Source of the DNA: an uncultured Alphaproteobacteria bacterium
Lineage (GTDB): Bacteria; Pseudomonadota; Alphaproteobacteria; HIMB59; GCA-002718135
Assembly (NCBI GenBank): GCA_902615745.1
Contig: CACMQB010000003.1
Coordinates: 149,512-213,511 of the forward strand
Length of the DNA: 64,000 nt
Direction of reading: 5' to 3'
Shown here: piece after piece, positions 10,648 through 21,015 of the stretch
Layout of the letters: each line of letters opens with the position of its first letter
How positions within the stretch are numbered: position 1 is the first letter of the stretch
Notes under the pieces: model-generated
The model's input: the letters and a program-made list of their open reading frames with translations, nothing else
Told to the model about the DNA's origin: nothing
Database searches by the model: none
Translations under genes and position numbers: made by a program

Positions 10648-11476
10648 GCCTTTTCATCAAGTCATCTAATTGATTTAAGTCAGAATAATATAAAGTGAGT
10701 GATCCTGAGGACCCACTTTCATTAAATTGTATTGATGTTTTTAAACCTATTTTATCTGAGAGCTCTTTTTCTAAATCAATAATATTTGGGTCTTTAAGTG
10801 TTTTTTTTGTTTTATTTTTTTTAAACTCAGATGTTATTTTTTCTACTTGTCTTACACTAAGTTTTTTTTCTATTATTTCATTTGCTTTATAAATAGCATT
10901 GGGCACACCAATAAGCGCTCTTGCATGGCCCATTGATAGTTCTCCCTCTATCACCATTTTTTGAATTTTTGGATCAAGCTCTAAGAGGCGTAAAATATTT
11001 GAAACATGGCTAGGGCTTTTGCCAATTAGTTTAGCGAGGTTTTCGTTGCTAATAGATTTGATATTGATTAGTCCTTTGTATGCATTAGCTTCTTCAATAA
11101 CATTTAGGTCTTCTCTTTGAATGTTTTCGATTAAAGCTGCCTCTAAAATACTTGTGTCATTAATATTTTTAATAACACAGTCCACCTCATGCATTCCATT
11201 TAATTGACAGGCTCTCCACCTTCTTTCACCTGCTATAATTTGAAATTGACCGTTGCTTATTGGTTTAACAATAATAGGTTGAATTAAGCCTTGGTTTTTA
11301 ATTGAAGACGAAAGTTCTTTAAGCTCTTCGTTTTTAAAGTTTTTTCTTGGTTGTGCTGGGTTTGGTATTATTTGTGAAATATTAATTTTTTGAACACCAT
11401 TAATATTTTCACTGCTGTTGTTAGATTTTGACAAAAGTGCCCCTAGGCCCATTCCTAGTTTGTTTTCTTTATTCAT
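10637..11476 (-). CDS. parB: Chromosome partitioning protein ParB
   Basis: NPAQPRKNF, IIAGERRWRACQL, ENIQREDLN motifs, HTH KLIGKSPSHVSNILRLL. Confidence 0.97.
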   Translation of the reverse strand: MNKENKLGMGLGALLSKSNNSSENINGVQKINISQIIPNPAQPRKNFKNEELKELSSSIKNQGLIQPIIVKPISNGQFQIIAGERRWRACQLNGMHEVDCVIKNINDTSILEAALIENIQREDLNVIEEANAYKGLINIKSISNENLAKLIGKSPSHVSNILRLLELDPKIQKMVIEGELSMGHARALIGVPNAIYKANEIIEKKLSVRQVEKITSEFKKNKTKKTLKDPNIIDLEKELSDKIGLKTSIQFNESGSSGSLTLYYSDLNQLDDLMKRLKK

Positions 11477-12242
11477 AATTTTTATTTTGATTTAAAATTA
11501 CTTCTTTTGCAAGCTCAATATAGGCTAAAGAGCCCGCGGCTTGTGTATCGTACACCAATGCTGGTTTACCATGACTTGGTGCTTCCGATATTTTAACATT
11601 TCTTGGAATTGTGGTTTTATATACTTGGTTTCCAAAATGTTGCCTTACATCTTTCTCTACAAGTGAGCTTAATGAATTTCTTTTATCTAACATTGTAAGT
11701 AATATTCCTTCAATTTTTAAGTCTTTGTTATAATTTTGTTGAATTAGTTTGATTGTGTTCATTAAAGCTGAAAGGCCCTCAAGGGCAAAAAACTCTGATT
11801 GAAGAGGAATTAGTGTTGTGTTTGATGCTACTAATGAATTAATGGTTAGCAAGCCAAGTGCAGGTGGGCAATCTACAAAAATAAAATCGAAATTATCAAT
11901 TTCAGCAAAGATTGATTTAAACACAAACTCTCTGTCTTCAAAATTTGTTAACTCTACCTCAGCTGCAGCTAAGTCTGTGTTTGCTCCAATTATTTTTAGA
12001 CCAGGTATTAATGTTTCTTTTATTCCTTCTTTAAGAAGTCTCTTTTCATGAATCATTTCATAAATAGATGGCTTTCTATCATCGTGGGTAAGCCCAAGTC
12101 CTGTGGTAGCATTACCTTGGGGGTCAGCATCAACGATTAAAACATTTTTTTTCACTGCAGCTAATGAAGTGGCTAAGTTTATTGTAGTTGTAGTTTTTCC
12201 AACACCGCCCTTTTGATTTGAAATAGAAATAATTTTTTTCAC
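11469..12242 (-). CDS. parA: Chromosome partitioning ATPase ParA
   Basis: ISNQKGGVGKTTTTINLA deviant Walker A, DADPQGNATTGLG. Confidence 0.97.
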   Translation of the reverse strand: MKKIISISNQKGGVGKTTTTINLATSLAAVKKNVLIVDADPQGNATTGLGLTHDDRKPSIYEMIHEKRLLKEGIKETLIPGLKIIGANTDLAAAEVELTNFEDREFVFKSIFAEIDNFDFIFVDCPPALGLLTINSLVASNTTLIPLQSEFFALEGLSALMNTIKLIQQNYNKDLKIEGILLTMLDKRNSLSSLVEKDVRQHFGNQVYKTTIPRNVKISEAPSHGKPALVYDTQAAGSLAYIELAKEVILNQNKNYE

Positions 12243-12844
12243 AGTTTTTTATATTTGCTTATTTTTAACACATACCCATTACCCTCACTTTGACTTGGAT
12301 AAAGATTGTATTCAAAGTTAAAGGATTTTTTTGCATCATGTATTTCTTTCTTAACACTTCTTCCTTTTAGAAAAAGTAGTGATGTATTTTTTTTAGTAAA
12401 AAAGCGTGAATAATCTAATAATTTTGCTAATGGGGCAAAAGCTCGGCAGATAATAAAGTCAAATTTTTGATTTTTGATTTTTTCAACCCTTGTACAAATA
12501 GTTTTTATTTCTACGTTTTGCTCATGCGCAAATTCTTTAATAAAGTTTATTTTTTTCATTTTTGAGTCAATCAATAATATGTTTGAATACCCAAAAATAT
12601 GTAGGATCACCCCTGGTAAGCCCGCACCAGTTCCAAAGTCTATTATTGATGCATTTTTTTTCAAAATAAATTCAGACAACTGTAATGAATCATTAATATG
12701 TCTATCCCAAGCAACATCAATTGTAGAAGGCCCTACTAAATTGTGTATTTGGTTGCTTTTTGTTAACTTTAGTATGTAGCTATCGATTAAATCAATTTGC
12801 TTTCTGTTAAGATTGTATTTTTTTATTACAGCGCTTTTATCCAA
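12239..12844 (-). CDS. rsmG: 16S rRNA m7G527 methyltransferase RsmG (GidB)
   Basis: IIDFGTGAGLPGVILHI SAM motif; parA neighbour. Confidence 0.93.
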   Translation of the reverse strand: MDKSAVIKKYNLNRKQIDLIDSYILKLTKSNQIHNLVGPSTIDVAWDRHINDSLQLSEFILKKNASIIDFGTGAGLPGVILHIFGYSNILLIDSKMKKINFIKEFAHEQNVEIKTICTRVEKIKNQKFDFIICRAFAPLAKLLDYSRFFTKKNTSLLFLKGRSVKKEIHDAKKSFNFEYNLYPSQSEGNGYVLKISKYKKL

Positions 12845-12845
12845 A

Positions 12846-14711
12846 TTATGCTGCTTTTTTATTTTTATTTTTTTTAATATATCTAAGAAGGGCTATTGTG
12901 GCTGCTGGTGTTACGCCCGATATTCTTGAGGCTGCTCCAAGAGTTGGTGGTTTAATTTTTGATAATTTTTCTACTATCTCATTAGATAAGCTGCCAACTA
13001 GTTTATAATTAGTTGATTTTGGAATTGTTAAACTTTCTTCTTTTTCAAAATCTTGAATATCCATTCTTTGCCTATCAAGATAACCTGAGTACTTAGCTTC
13101 AATTTCTATTTGTTCTATTACATCGTCTTCTAAATCACTTAATCCAGGAAGTATTTTTTTGAGCTTGGTGGTTGTAATATTAGAAAACGACAAAAGGTCT
13201 ATGATATTTCTTTTCTTTCCATCTTTGTTTATTTTTATTCCTTTCTTTAGAAGTGCATCTGGTGAAAACTTATGATTTTTAACAAACCTAAACCCCTCTT
13301 TTATTCTTTTGGATTTTTTTTCGAACTCTCTTTGCCTATCTATATCAACACAACCTATTTCAATTCCAAGAGGTGTAAGTCTTAAATCTGCATTATCAGC
13401 CCGAAGTACAAGTCTATATTCAGACCTTGAAGTGAACATTCTATATGGCTCTTTGGTTCCTTTTGTGACCAAATCGTCTATCAAAACACCTATATATCCG
13501 GAGGACCTAGGTATTATAAATTCTTTATTAGATGTTGTTTGAAGTGATGCATTTATCCCAGCAATTATACCTTGTGCAGCTGCTTCTTCGTATCCGGTTG
13601 TTCCATTTATCTGCCCTGCAAAAAATAAATTTTTTATTTTTTTTGTTTCAAGTGTGTGTGTTAGTTCTTGTGGGTCAACAAAATCATATTCAATGGCGTA
13701 AGCGGGTTGTGTAATTGTAACATTCTCCAAACCTTTAATCGTTTTAACAAATTGCTCTTGAATTTCAGTTGGTAGTGAAGATGATATTCCGTTTGGATAT
13801 ATTAAATCATTATCTAATCCCTCTGGCTCAAGAAATATCTGATGCGATAATTTATTTTTGAATTTATGAATTTTATCTTCAATAGATGGGCAATACCTAG
13901 CTCCCATTGATTGTATTTCTCCTGAATACATTGGTGATAGGCTTAGGTTCTGAGCTATAATTTCATGTGTATTTTTATTAGTATGAGTAATAAAACAAGA
14001 TATTTGAGGAATGTGGATATCTCTGTTGACAAAAGAAAATGGAACAGGCTTTTTATCTGGGTGTTGTTCATCTAAGTCATTGAAATTTATAGTTTTTTTA
14101 AGTAATCTTGGGGGCGTTCCTGTTTTCAATCTGCCTATTGAAAACTTTAGCTCTTTAAGCCTTTTTGCAAGCTTTATTGATGGCTTATCACCAACTCTTC
14201 CAGCTTCTTGTTTCTCGGAGCCTATTCTTATTAACCCTTGTAAGAAAGTGCCTGTAGTTAAAACAACAGATTTGGACAATATCTTTTTGTTATCACCTAA
14301 AATAACTCCACTTACCTGTTTATTTAAAACAATTAAATCTTCTACTGACCCTTCAATAATTTTAAGATTTTTTTGCTCAGATACAAGATCATTTATAGCA
14401 TTTTTATATAAAATACGGTCTGTTTGTGCTCTTGGACCTCTTACAGCAGCACCTCTGCTCGAGTTTAACATTCTAAATTGTATACAGGATCTGTCTGTAG
14501 CTTTGGCCATAATTCCATCTAAAGCATCTATTTCCTTTACAAGATGTCCTTTCCCAAGACCTCCAATTGCAGGATTGCATGACATTTCTCCTATTTTATC
14601 AACTTTATGAGTAATTAAAGCTGTTTTTGATCCAGTTCTTGCAGATGAGCATGCCGCTTCTACGCCTGCATGCCCCCCACCAATTACAATTACATCAAAT
14701 TTATTGTCCAT
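12846..14711 (-). CDS. mnmG: tRNA uridine-5-carboxymethylaminomethyl modification enzyme MnmG (GidA)
   Basis: [43 protein letters not shown]; start ATG 14711 preferred over GTG 14723, which lies in a parS-like palindrome. Confidence 0.97.
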   Translation of the reverse strand: MDNKFDVIVIGGGHAGVEAACSSARTGSKTALITHKVDKIGEMSCNPAIGGLGKGHLVKEIDALDGIMAKATDRSCIQFRMLNSSRGAAVRGPRAQTDRILYKNAINDLVSEQKNLKIIEGSVEDLIVLNKQVSGVILGDNKKILSKSVVLTTGTFLQGLIRIGSEKQEAGRVGDKPSIKLAKRLKELKFSIGRLKTGTPPRLLKKTINFNDLDEQHPDKKPVPFSFVNRDIHIPQISCFITHTNKNTHEIIAQNLSLSPMYSGEIQSMGARYCPSIEDKIHKFKNKLSHQIFLEPEGLDNDLIYPNGISSSLPTEIQEQFVKTIKGLENVTITQPAYAIEYDFVDPQELTHTLETKKIKNLFFAGQINGTTGYEEAAAQGIIAGINASLQTTSNKEFIIPRSSGYIGVLIDDLVTKGTKEPYRMFTSRSEYRLVLRADNADLRLTPLGIEIGCVDIDRQREFEKKSKRIKEGFRFVKNHKFSPDALLKKGIKINKDGKKRNIIDLLSFSNITTTKLKKILPGLSDLEDDVIEQIEIEAKYSGYLDRQRMDIQDFEKEESLTIPKSTNYKLVGSLSNEIVEKLSKIKPPTLGAASRISGVTPAATIALLRYIKKNKNKKAA

Positions 14712-14717
14712 GTCTCT

Positions 14718-14729
14718 TTTCACGTGAAA
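14718..14729. promoter_or_regulatory. parS-like ParB binding site (TTTCACGTGAAA)
   Basis: Perfect 12-bp palindrome matching the core of the parS consensus TGTTTCACGTGAAACA; about 3.2 kb from parB. Confidence 0.85.
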
Positions 14730-16016
14730 TTACTTACCTATACAAAAATCACTGAATATTATATCTAAAATTTTCTCAATATCAAATTTTTGATTAATTC
14801 CATCAATATACATAATTGATCTTCTAACATTTTCAGCAGCAATATCTATTTCTTTTAAATCTAAACCTTTAAGTAGTACAAGAGATTTCTTAAGGCCTTC
14901 CATATGTCTTTCACGTGAAAAGACCGGTCCAGAAATTGGTTTTTTCTTTAATTTTGAAGATATGTTTTTAATAAGAGGTTCAATTCCATAACCAGATACT
15001 GATGAAATATTATGTACTCCACTAATTTTCTTTTTATTTGTATCATATTTTGATTTAACAAATATTTTTGATTTGATTTTACTATAGTTTTTCTTTTCGT
15101 TTTTTTTAAGAAAAACTATATTTAAATCAGACTTTTCAGCGCTCTCTAAGGATCTTTCAATACCTATTTTTTCAATTAAGTTCTTATATTTTCTTATTCC
15201 AGCTGTATCAATGAATGTGTATTTATCTCCTTGTATATCTAGTGTGGAGCTTACTAAATCTGTTGTAGTTCCTGGTATATTAGTAACTATAGAAACCTCC
15301 TTGTTATTAATATAATTAATAAAGGATGATTTTCCTGTGTTTGGTTTTCCAATAATAGTTATTTTAAAGCCATTATGTATTTGTTTTGATAAAGTTGATC
15401 TTTCGATAATATTTTCAATTTGTTTATATATGTTCTTATTTTGTTCTCTTATGCTTTTATTTATTTCTTTAGGAAGGTCTTCATCTGCAAAATCAATTAT
15501 GGCCTCTATATCTGCTAGAAGTTTTTTTTGTTTATTTGATATTTCATTAACCAATTTATCTAAATTTCCACTTAAATTACCAATGGCTGTCTTTCTTTGA
15601 TTTTCAGTTTCTGCATTAACTAAATCATTAATTGTTTCAGCTTCTAAAACACTAAGCTTATCATTCATTAGAGCTCTTTTGGTAAACTCTCCAGGCTCAG
15701 CAAGTCTGATTTGTTTTTTTAATAGGGTTTTAGTTATTTTGTTAATTACAGAAATACTTCCGTGACAAGATATTTCCACCATATCCTCCCCTGTATAGCT
15801 TTTTGGTGATTTAAAAAAAGTTGTTAGCGTCTGATCTACAACGTCTTTTCCATCTAATAAATCGTTTAATGTAGCAAAATTTGTTTTAAATTTTTTTTTA
15901 GAAGATATTGATTTAATTATTGTATGAGAGCCTTTTCCCGAAATCCTAAAAACAGCTATACCTGATTTACCTCTTTGCGTAGCAAGAGCAAAAATTGTCT
16001 CTTTGGAAGCTTTCAT
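14730..16016 (-). CDS. mnmE: tRNA modification GTPase MnmE (TrmE)
   Basis: GKPNTGKSSFINYI G1, TDIPGTT-like NIPGTTTDLV, C-terminal FSDFCIGK. Confidence 0.96.
   Translation of the reverse strand: MKASKETIFALATQRGKSGIAVFRISGKGSHTIIKSISSKKKFKTNFATLNDLLDGKDVVDQTLTTFFKSPKSYTGEDMVEISCHGSISVINKITKTLLKKQIRLAEPGEFTKRALMNDKLSVLEAETINDLVNAETENQRKTAIGNLSGNLDKLVNEISNKQKKLLADIEAIIDFADEDLPKEINKSIREQNKNIYKQIENIIERSTLSKQIHNGFKITIIGKPNTGKSSFINYINNKEVSIVTNIPGTTTDLVSSTLDIQGDKYTFIDTAGIRKYKNLIEKIGIERSLESAEKSDLNIVFLKKNEKKNYSKIKSKIFVKSKYDTNKKKISGVHNISSVSGYGIEPLIKNISSKLKKKPISGPVFSRERHMEGLKKSLVLLKGLDLKEIDIAAENVRRSIMYIDGINQKFDIEKILDIIFSDFCIGK
14909..14920. promoter_or_regulatory. Second parS-like site (TTTCACGTGAAA) inside the 3' part of mnmE
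   Basis: Perfect 12-bp palindrome identical to the site at 14718-14729. Confidence 0.85.
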
Positions 16017-16078
16017 TTTTTGGGAATTAAACCCAAGATGATATTAAGTAAATAAGAAAGATTATAAAAAAATTATAT

Positions 16079-17335
16079 TTATTTAGTTCCCATGCTTTGG
16101 AAGAACTCGCTGTTAGTTTTTGTGTTTTTCATTTTATCTAACAAGAACTCCATGGCTTCAGTACTTCCCATAGGGGCTAATATTTTTCTTAAAATAAAGA
16201 TTTTTCCAAGCTCGTCTTTATCAAGTAATAATTCTTCTTTTCTTGTTCCTGACTTACCAATATCAAAAGCTGGATAGGTTCTTTTTTGGCTAAGTTTTCT
16301 ATCTAGGACCATTTCACTGTTACCAGTACCTTTAAATTCTTCAAATATAACCTCGTCCATTCTGCTTCCTGTATCTATTAAAGCAGTAGCAATAATTGTA
16401 AGTGATCCGCCCTTTTCTACGTTCCTTGCAGCACCGAAAAATCTTTTTGGTCTTTGTAAGGCATTGGCATCAACACCACCTGTTAGCACCTTTCCACTAG
16501 ATGGAACAACGGTATTATAAGCTCTTCCAAGTCTGGTGATTGAATCAAGAAGGATTACAACATCATGTTTATATTCAACGAGTCTTTTAGCTTTTTCAAT
16601 TACCATTTCAGCAACTTGAACGTGGCGTGAAGCAGGCTCATCAAAGGTTGAACTAATTACCTCGCCCTTAACTGATCTTTGCATATCTGTAACTTCTTCT
16701 GGTCTTTCGTCAATTAGCAGAACAATAAGTTTAGCGTCTGGACTATTAGCAGTTATAGCATTAGCAATTTTTTGCATAATTATTGTTTTACCAGTGAAAG
16801 GTTGTGCAACAATTAATTGTCTTTGTCCTTTTCCAAGAGGAGCAATAATATCAATTATTCTTTCTGTATTATCTGGCATAGGTTTTTCTTGTTCAAGTTT
16901 GAACCTTGCTTCAGGATACAATGGTGTTAAATCTTCAAAGTTAACCCTGTTCTTAACTAAATCAGTTTCTTGACCGTTTATTTTGTTAATTTTAGTTATG
17001 GCAAAATATCTTTCTCCTTGTTTTGGAGATCTAATTTCACCTTCAACACTATCACCCGTTCTTAAGCTAAATTTTTTAATTTGAGTTGGAGAAATATAGA
17101 TATCATCTGGTCCTGGAAGATAATTTGACTCTGAAGACCTTAAAAAACCGAAACCATCTTGCATAATTTCAATAACCCCTAAACCAGTGATAATCTCACC
17201 ATCTTCAGCAATTGTTTTTAGAATTGCAAACATCAAATCTTGCTTTCTAAGAGACGAAGGGTTTTCTATACCAAGTTTGTCTGCCTGTTTTAAAAGCTCT
17301 TGGGGTTCTTTTCCTTTTAATTCCTGTAAATTCAT
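16079..17335 (-). CDS. rho: Transcription termination factor Rho
   Basis: [19 protein letters not shown] Walker [22 protein letters not shown]. Confidence 0.97.
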   Translation of the reverse strand: MNLQELKGKEPQELLKQADKLGIENPSSLRKQDLMFAILKTIAEDGEIITGLGVIEIMQDGFGFLRSSESNYLPGPDDIYISPTQIKKFSLRTGDSVEGEIRSPKQGERYFAITKINKINGQETDLVKNRVNFEDLTPLYPEARFKLEQEKPMPDNTERIIDIIAPLGKGQRQLIVAQPFTGKTIIMQKIANAITANSPDAKLIVLLIDERPEEVTDMQRSVKGEVISSTFDEPASRHVQVAEMVIEKAKRLVEYKHDVVILLDSITRLGRAYNTVVPSSGKVLTGGVDANALQRPKRFFGAARNVEKGGSLTIIATALIDTGSRMDEVIFEEFKGTGNSEMVLDRKLSQKRTYPAFDIGKSGTRKEELLLDKDELGKIFILRKILAPMGSTEAMEFLLDKMKNTKTNSEFFQSMGTK

Positions 17336-17757
17336 AATGTTGTTGGGATAGTTTAGAAATGAAATATTTTAATAATCAAAATTGAAGTTAATGTCAAAAC
17401 AATAATAAATATATAATTTATATATTTAATTGTAGTATTAGTTGTAATGTTAAAAAGCTTAATTATTGCTTTATTCTCGTATCATTCTTTATTTACCAAC
17501 ATATGAACAACAGCCCATACAAATATGTTAATTTAAAGAATATCGAAAAAAAATTATTATTTTTAAATAATTTGCAATTCAATAAATTTCTAATAACTTG
17601 TTATTAATTTTGTATAATAAATATATTAACACCTACCCTATAATATCTAGACAAGTTATTAAGTTGTTGAAAACATATTTTTAAAACAAAAGAACTATTT
17701 CTTAAATTCAAATTATATTTAATAGTGTTTATAACTATAATTTTTATTAACACACTT
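17336..17757. other. Candidate replication origin region (rho/maf divergent intergenic)
   Basis: About 420-bp non-coding AT-rich gap between divergent gene blocks; several perfect inverted repeats; adjacent to parABS and rho-mnmE-mnmG / maf-aroE-coaE-dnaQ synteny. Confidence 0.5.
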
Positions 17758-18348
17758 ATGCACCAAAAATTTATATTAGCTAGTTCAAGCAAATCTAGAT
17801 ACAAAATATTAAAAAACGCAGGATTAAATTTCACACAAAAAAAACCAAATTGCAACGAAGAGGATATTAAACAAACTATTAATAGAAACACAAAGCCTGA
17901 GATTTTTGCAAAAAAACTTTCTTATGAAAAAGCAAGAAGTGTAAGTATAAAAAAATTGTATGCCAATAAGATTGTTTTGGGCTGTGATACAGTCATTTAT
18001 CACAATGGAAAAATTTTAGATAAAGTAAACTCTATTGAGAAAGCCCAAAAAAAGATCAAGTCTCTATCAGGAAAGACACACTTAATAGTATCTGGTTTAA
18101 CTGTTTGTTTGAATGGCTCTAAAGTTTGGGAAAATTACGAAAAAACCCATGTTAAAATAAGAAAGCTTAATAACAGAGAAATAAAAACATACTTAAAAAA
18201 AACAGGTAAACAAATACTTAGCTCTGTTGGATGTTATCAAATAGAGAGCTTGGGGCCCAGTATTATTGAGAGCATAAAAGGAGACTATTTTAATGTTATG
18301 GGATTGCCTTTATTTAATTTGCTAGATTATTTATATTCAAAAAAATGA
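17758..18348 (+). CDS. maf: Maf family nucleotide pyrophosphatase
   Basis: FILASSSKSRYKIL, GCDTVI, GKTHLIVSGL; ATG 17758 preferred over GTG 17725. Confidence 0.92.
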   Translation: MHQKFILASSSKSRYKILKNAGLNFTQKKPNCNEEDIKQTINRNTKPEIFAKKLSYEKARSVSIKKLYANKIVLGCDTVIYHNGKILDKVNSIEKAQKKIKSLSGKTHLIVSGLTVCLNGSKVWENYEKTHVKIRKLNNREIKTYLKKTGKQILSSVGCYQIESLGPSIIESIKGDYFNVMGLPLFNLLDYLYSKK

Positions 18349-19127
18349 AAAAACTTTACGTAATTGGGAACAAGGCATCTAAAAGTCTTTCGCCAACAAT
18401 ATTTAACTATTGGTTTAAAAAATATAACATTAAAGCAAATTATGGATATTTAGAGCTTACAGAAAAAAACTTTCATAAAAAAATAAAAGAGGTTTTGGAA
18501 AAAAAAGATACGCTTGGTCTAAATGTAACCATCCCATTTAAAAACAAAATTATCAAACATCTTGGCAAAATAGACGCTCATGCAAAAAAAATTGGTGCTG
18601 TAAACTGTGTAACAAATAAAAAAACCATAAATGGAACCAATACTGATTGGACAGGATATTACAAAACCCTACCAAATATAAAGAAAACCAAAAACAGAAA
18701 AGTTATTATTCTAGGTTACGGAGGCGCATCACACGCCATTCACTATGTTTTAAAGAAGAGGGGATTTAAGGATATTTTAATTTTCAACAGATCTAAGAAA
18801 AAAATTAAGTATTCAAAAAACACTGAGTATACAAAAAAATATAGTGATCTTGAAACACACCTTGAAGGAGTTTTTTTAATAATTAATACTACACCAATAA
18901 ACCCTATGTTGAAAAAACACTTAAAACTTATTACCAAATCAACAATTGTAAGCGACATTGTTTACAGTCCAAAAAACACTTCATTTCTCAAACAGTTTCC
19001 GAAGAATAAAAAGATTTATGGAATATCAATGTTGATAGAACAGGCCAAACCGTGTTTTAAAATGTGGTTTGGTAAAAACCCATCTGTAGATGCAAAAATG
19101 CTTAACGCCATTTATAAAAAAATTTAA
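18345..19127 (+). CDS. aroE: Shikimate dehydrogenase
   Basis: NKASKSLSPTIFN, LGLNVTIPFK, GAVNCV, GTNTDWTGY. Confidence 0.93.
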   Translation: MKKLYVIGNKASKSLSPTIFNYWFKKYNIKANYGYLELTEKNFHKKIKEVLEKKDTLGLNVTIPFKNKIIKHLGKIDAHAKKIGAVNCVTNKKTINGTNTDWTGYYKTLPNIKKTKNRKVIILGYGGASHAIHYVLKKRGFKDILIFNRSKKKIKYSKNTEYTKKYSDLETHLEGVFLIINTTPINPMLKKHLKLITKSTIVSDIVYSPKNTSFLKQFPKNKKIYGISMLIEQAKPCFKMWFGKNPSVDAKMLNAIYKKI

Positions 19128-19717
19128 TGACAAAAACCATAGCAATAACAGGCGGCATAGGATCGGGTAAATCCACCTTTTGTAGTAAATTAAAAGAAAA
19201 AGGCTTTAAAATTCACAGCTCAGATGAGCAGGTGGCCAAAATATATAAAAACCCTGAAAAAAAATTTGTTACTTATTTACGCACTATAGGTTTGTCTAAG
19301 TCCATTTCAAAAAAAAACATAAATAAAAAAATTATATCAAAGATTATTTTTGAAAATAAACAGATAAAAAAAAAGCTTGAGTTATACATATTTAAAATAG
19401 TTAGAAAAAAGAGGTCTGATTTTATAAAACAAGAAAAACAAAAAAAAACAAAATTAATTTTTATTGATATACCATTGTTGTTTGAAAACAATTTAGAGAA
19501 ACAGTTCAACAAAGTAATATCGATAATTGCCTCCAAACGAGTAAGATTAAAAAGATTAAAAAAAACAAGAAAAATGACTGAAAACCAGTTTAAGAATATA
19601 ACTCGATCTCAAACATCAGATGTTATAAGAAAAAAGAAATCTGATTATGTTATTTATAACAACTCGACATTAAAGGATTATAAAATTAAGATTAATAAGT
19701 TAATAAGTAAACTTTAG
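19127..19717 (+). CDS. coaE: Dephospho-CoA kinase
   Basis: AITGGIGSGKSTFC, IFIDIPLLFENN. Confidence 0.93.
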   Translation: MTKTIAITGGIGSGKSTFCSKLKEKGFKIHSSDEQVAKIYKNPEKKFVTYLRTIGLSKSISKKNINKKIISKIIFENKQIKKKLELYIFKIVRKKRSDFIKQEKQKKTKLIFIDIPLLFENNLEKQFNKVISIIASKRVRLKRLKKTRKMTENQFKNITRSQTSDVIRKKKSDYVIYNNSTLKDYKIKINKLISKL

Positions 19718-19725
19718 TTAAAACA

Positions 19726-20400
19726 ATGAGAGAAATAGTAATTGATACAGAAACCACGGGCCTTGATTATAAGACGGGTGACAGAATAATAGAAGTTGGT
19801 TGTGTGGAGCTCAAAAACTATGTTCCTACAGGAAACACACTCCAATTTTATTGCAAACCAGACAGAAGTATAAGCGAAGGGGCAAAAAACATTGTGGGTC
19901 TTTCAGATGATTTTCTTAATCAACAAAAACCATTTGAAGAAAACCATAAGGAACTCTTAAATTTTTTGAAAAACGATACATTGATAATTCACAATGCATC
20001 ATTTGACTTAGGTTTTATAAATAATGAGTTGTCAATCTTAGGATTGCCTCATTTAGATAATCCTGTAGTTGATACAGTTTCTCTTGCAAGAGAAGTTCTA
20101 AATACAAGAATAGCTAACCTCGACTATTTGTGTAGAAGATTTAACATTGATTTATCAGATAGATCATTTCACGGAGCCTTACTTGACTCCCAACTTCTAG
20201 CCGCAGTTTATTTAGAGTTAAGAGGGGGCAAGCAATTTTCTATGGAGCTGAATTCAAACATTGACGAAAAAAACACACAAATTTACAACAAAAACGAAAC
20301 AAAAACCAAAATAATAGAAGTTAATAAAGAAGATTATCTTGCCCATAAAGAAATGTTAAAAAAACTAAAAAACCCCCTTTGGAAAAAATTTAACTATTAA
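19726..20400 (+). CDS. dnaQ: DNA polymerase III epsilon subunit
   Basis: REIVIDTETTGLD exonuclease I motif, HNASFDLGF, H-x4-D region FHGALLDSQLLA. Confidence 0.95.
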   Translation: MREIVIDTETTGLDYKTGDRIIEVGCVELKNYVPTGNTLQFYCKPDRSISEGAKNIVGLSDDFLNQQKPFEENHKELLNFLKNDTLIIHNASFDLGFINNELSILGLPHLDNPVVDTVSLAREVLNTRIANLDYLCRRFNIDLSDRSFHGALLDSQLLAAVYLELRGGKQFSMELNSNIDEKNTQIYNKNETKTKIIEVNKEDYLAHKEMLKKLKNPLWKKFNY

Positions 20401-20430
20401 TATTTAAAAAAGTTATTATATTAAAATCAG

Positions 20431-21012
20431 ATGATTTACGGCGACCTTCAGTTTTTTGATATCCTAATTTTCGCAGCTATTGCTGGATTTATTATTTATA
20501 GATTAAGAAGTGTTTTAGGAAAAAGAACAGGGTTTCAAAAAAACTTTTCAGAGCCAAAACCCAAAGAAACCAAAAAACAAGAAGATGTTCAAAAAATACC
20601 ATCACTAATGGACAATGAGACAAAGCTTGAGGCTGTATATAAAAAAGTAAATAATTTTAATCATAGAGAGTTTCTTGATGGTGCCAAGAAAGCTTTCGAA
20701 ATTATAATTTCATCTTTCAACAATGGAGATAAAAAAACACTCAAAAATCTTGTGTCCAAGGATGTTTATTCTGCATTTGAAAAAGCGATTGATGAAAAAA
20801 CAAACAATCCAGAATCACAATTTTATTCACTAATTATAGAGGGTATCGCAGATGCAAAAGTAGAAAATGACACAATATCAATATCGGTCAATTTTATTAG
20901 TGAACAGATGTTAAATAATGATGAGAGCTCAATCGTTAAAAATAAAGATACCTGGACCTTTGAAAAACCAGTAAGCTCCTCTAGTCCTATATGGATATTA
21001 ACTCAAACTTAA
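20431..21012 (+). CDS. Tim44-like domain protein
   Basis: N-terminal TM, FNHREFLDGAKKAFEIIISSFNNGD, location downstream of dnaQ. Confidence 0.75.
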   Translation: MIYGDLQFFDILIFAAIAGFIIYRLRSVLGKRTGFQKNFSEPKPKETKKQEDVQKIPSLMDNETKLEAVYKKVNNFNHREFLDGAKKAFEIIISSFNNGDKKTLKNLVSKDVYSAFEKAIDEKTNNPESQFYSLIIEGIADAKVENDTISISVNFISEQMLNNDESSIVKNKDTWTFEKPVSSSSPIWILTQT

Positions 21013-21015
21013 TTT

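Noticed and set aside
12474-12779. 101-aa plus-strand ORF opposite rsmG
   Set aside because: Antisense to a conserved gene, no supporting motif or RBS
14011-14610. 199-aa plus-strand ORF opposite mnmG
   Set aside because: Fully antisense to a well-conserved gene, no recognisable motif; shadow ORF
17336-17757. Strand-composition switch (T-rich to A-rich on the plus strand) as proof of an origin or terminus
   Set aside because: Hand counts over a few lines mostly follow the coding-strand change at the divergent gene boundary; a whole-genome skew is needed
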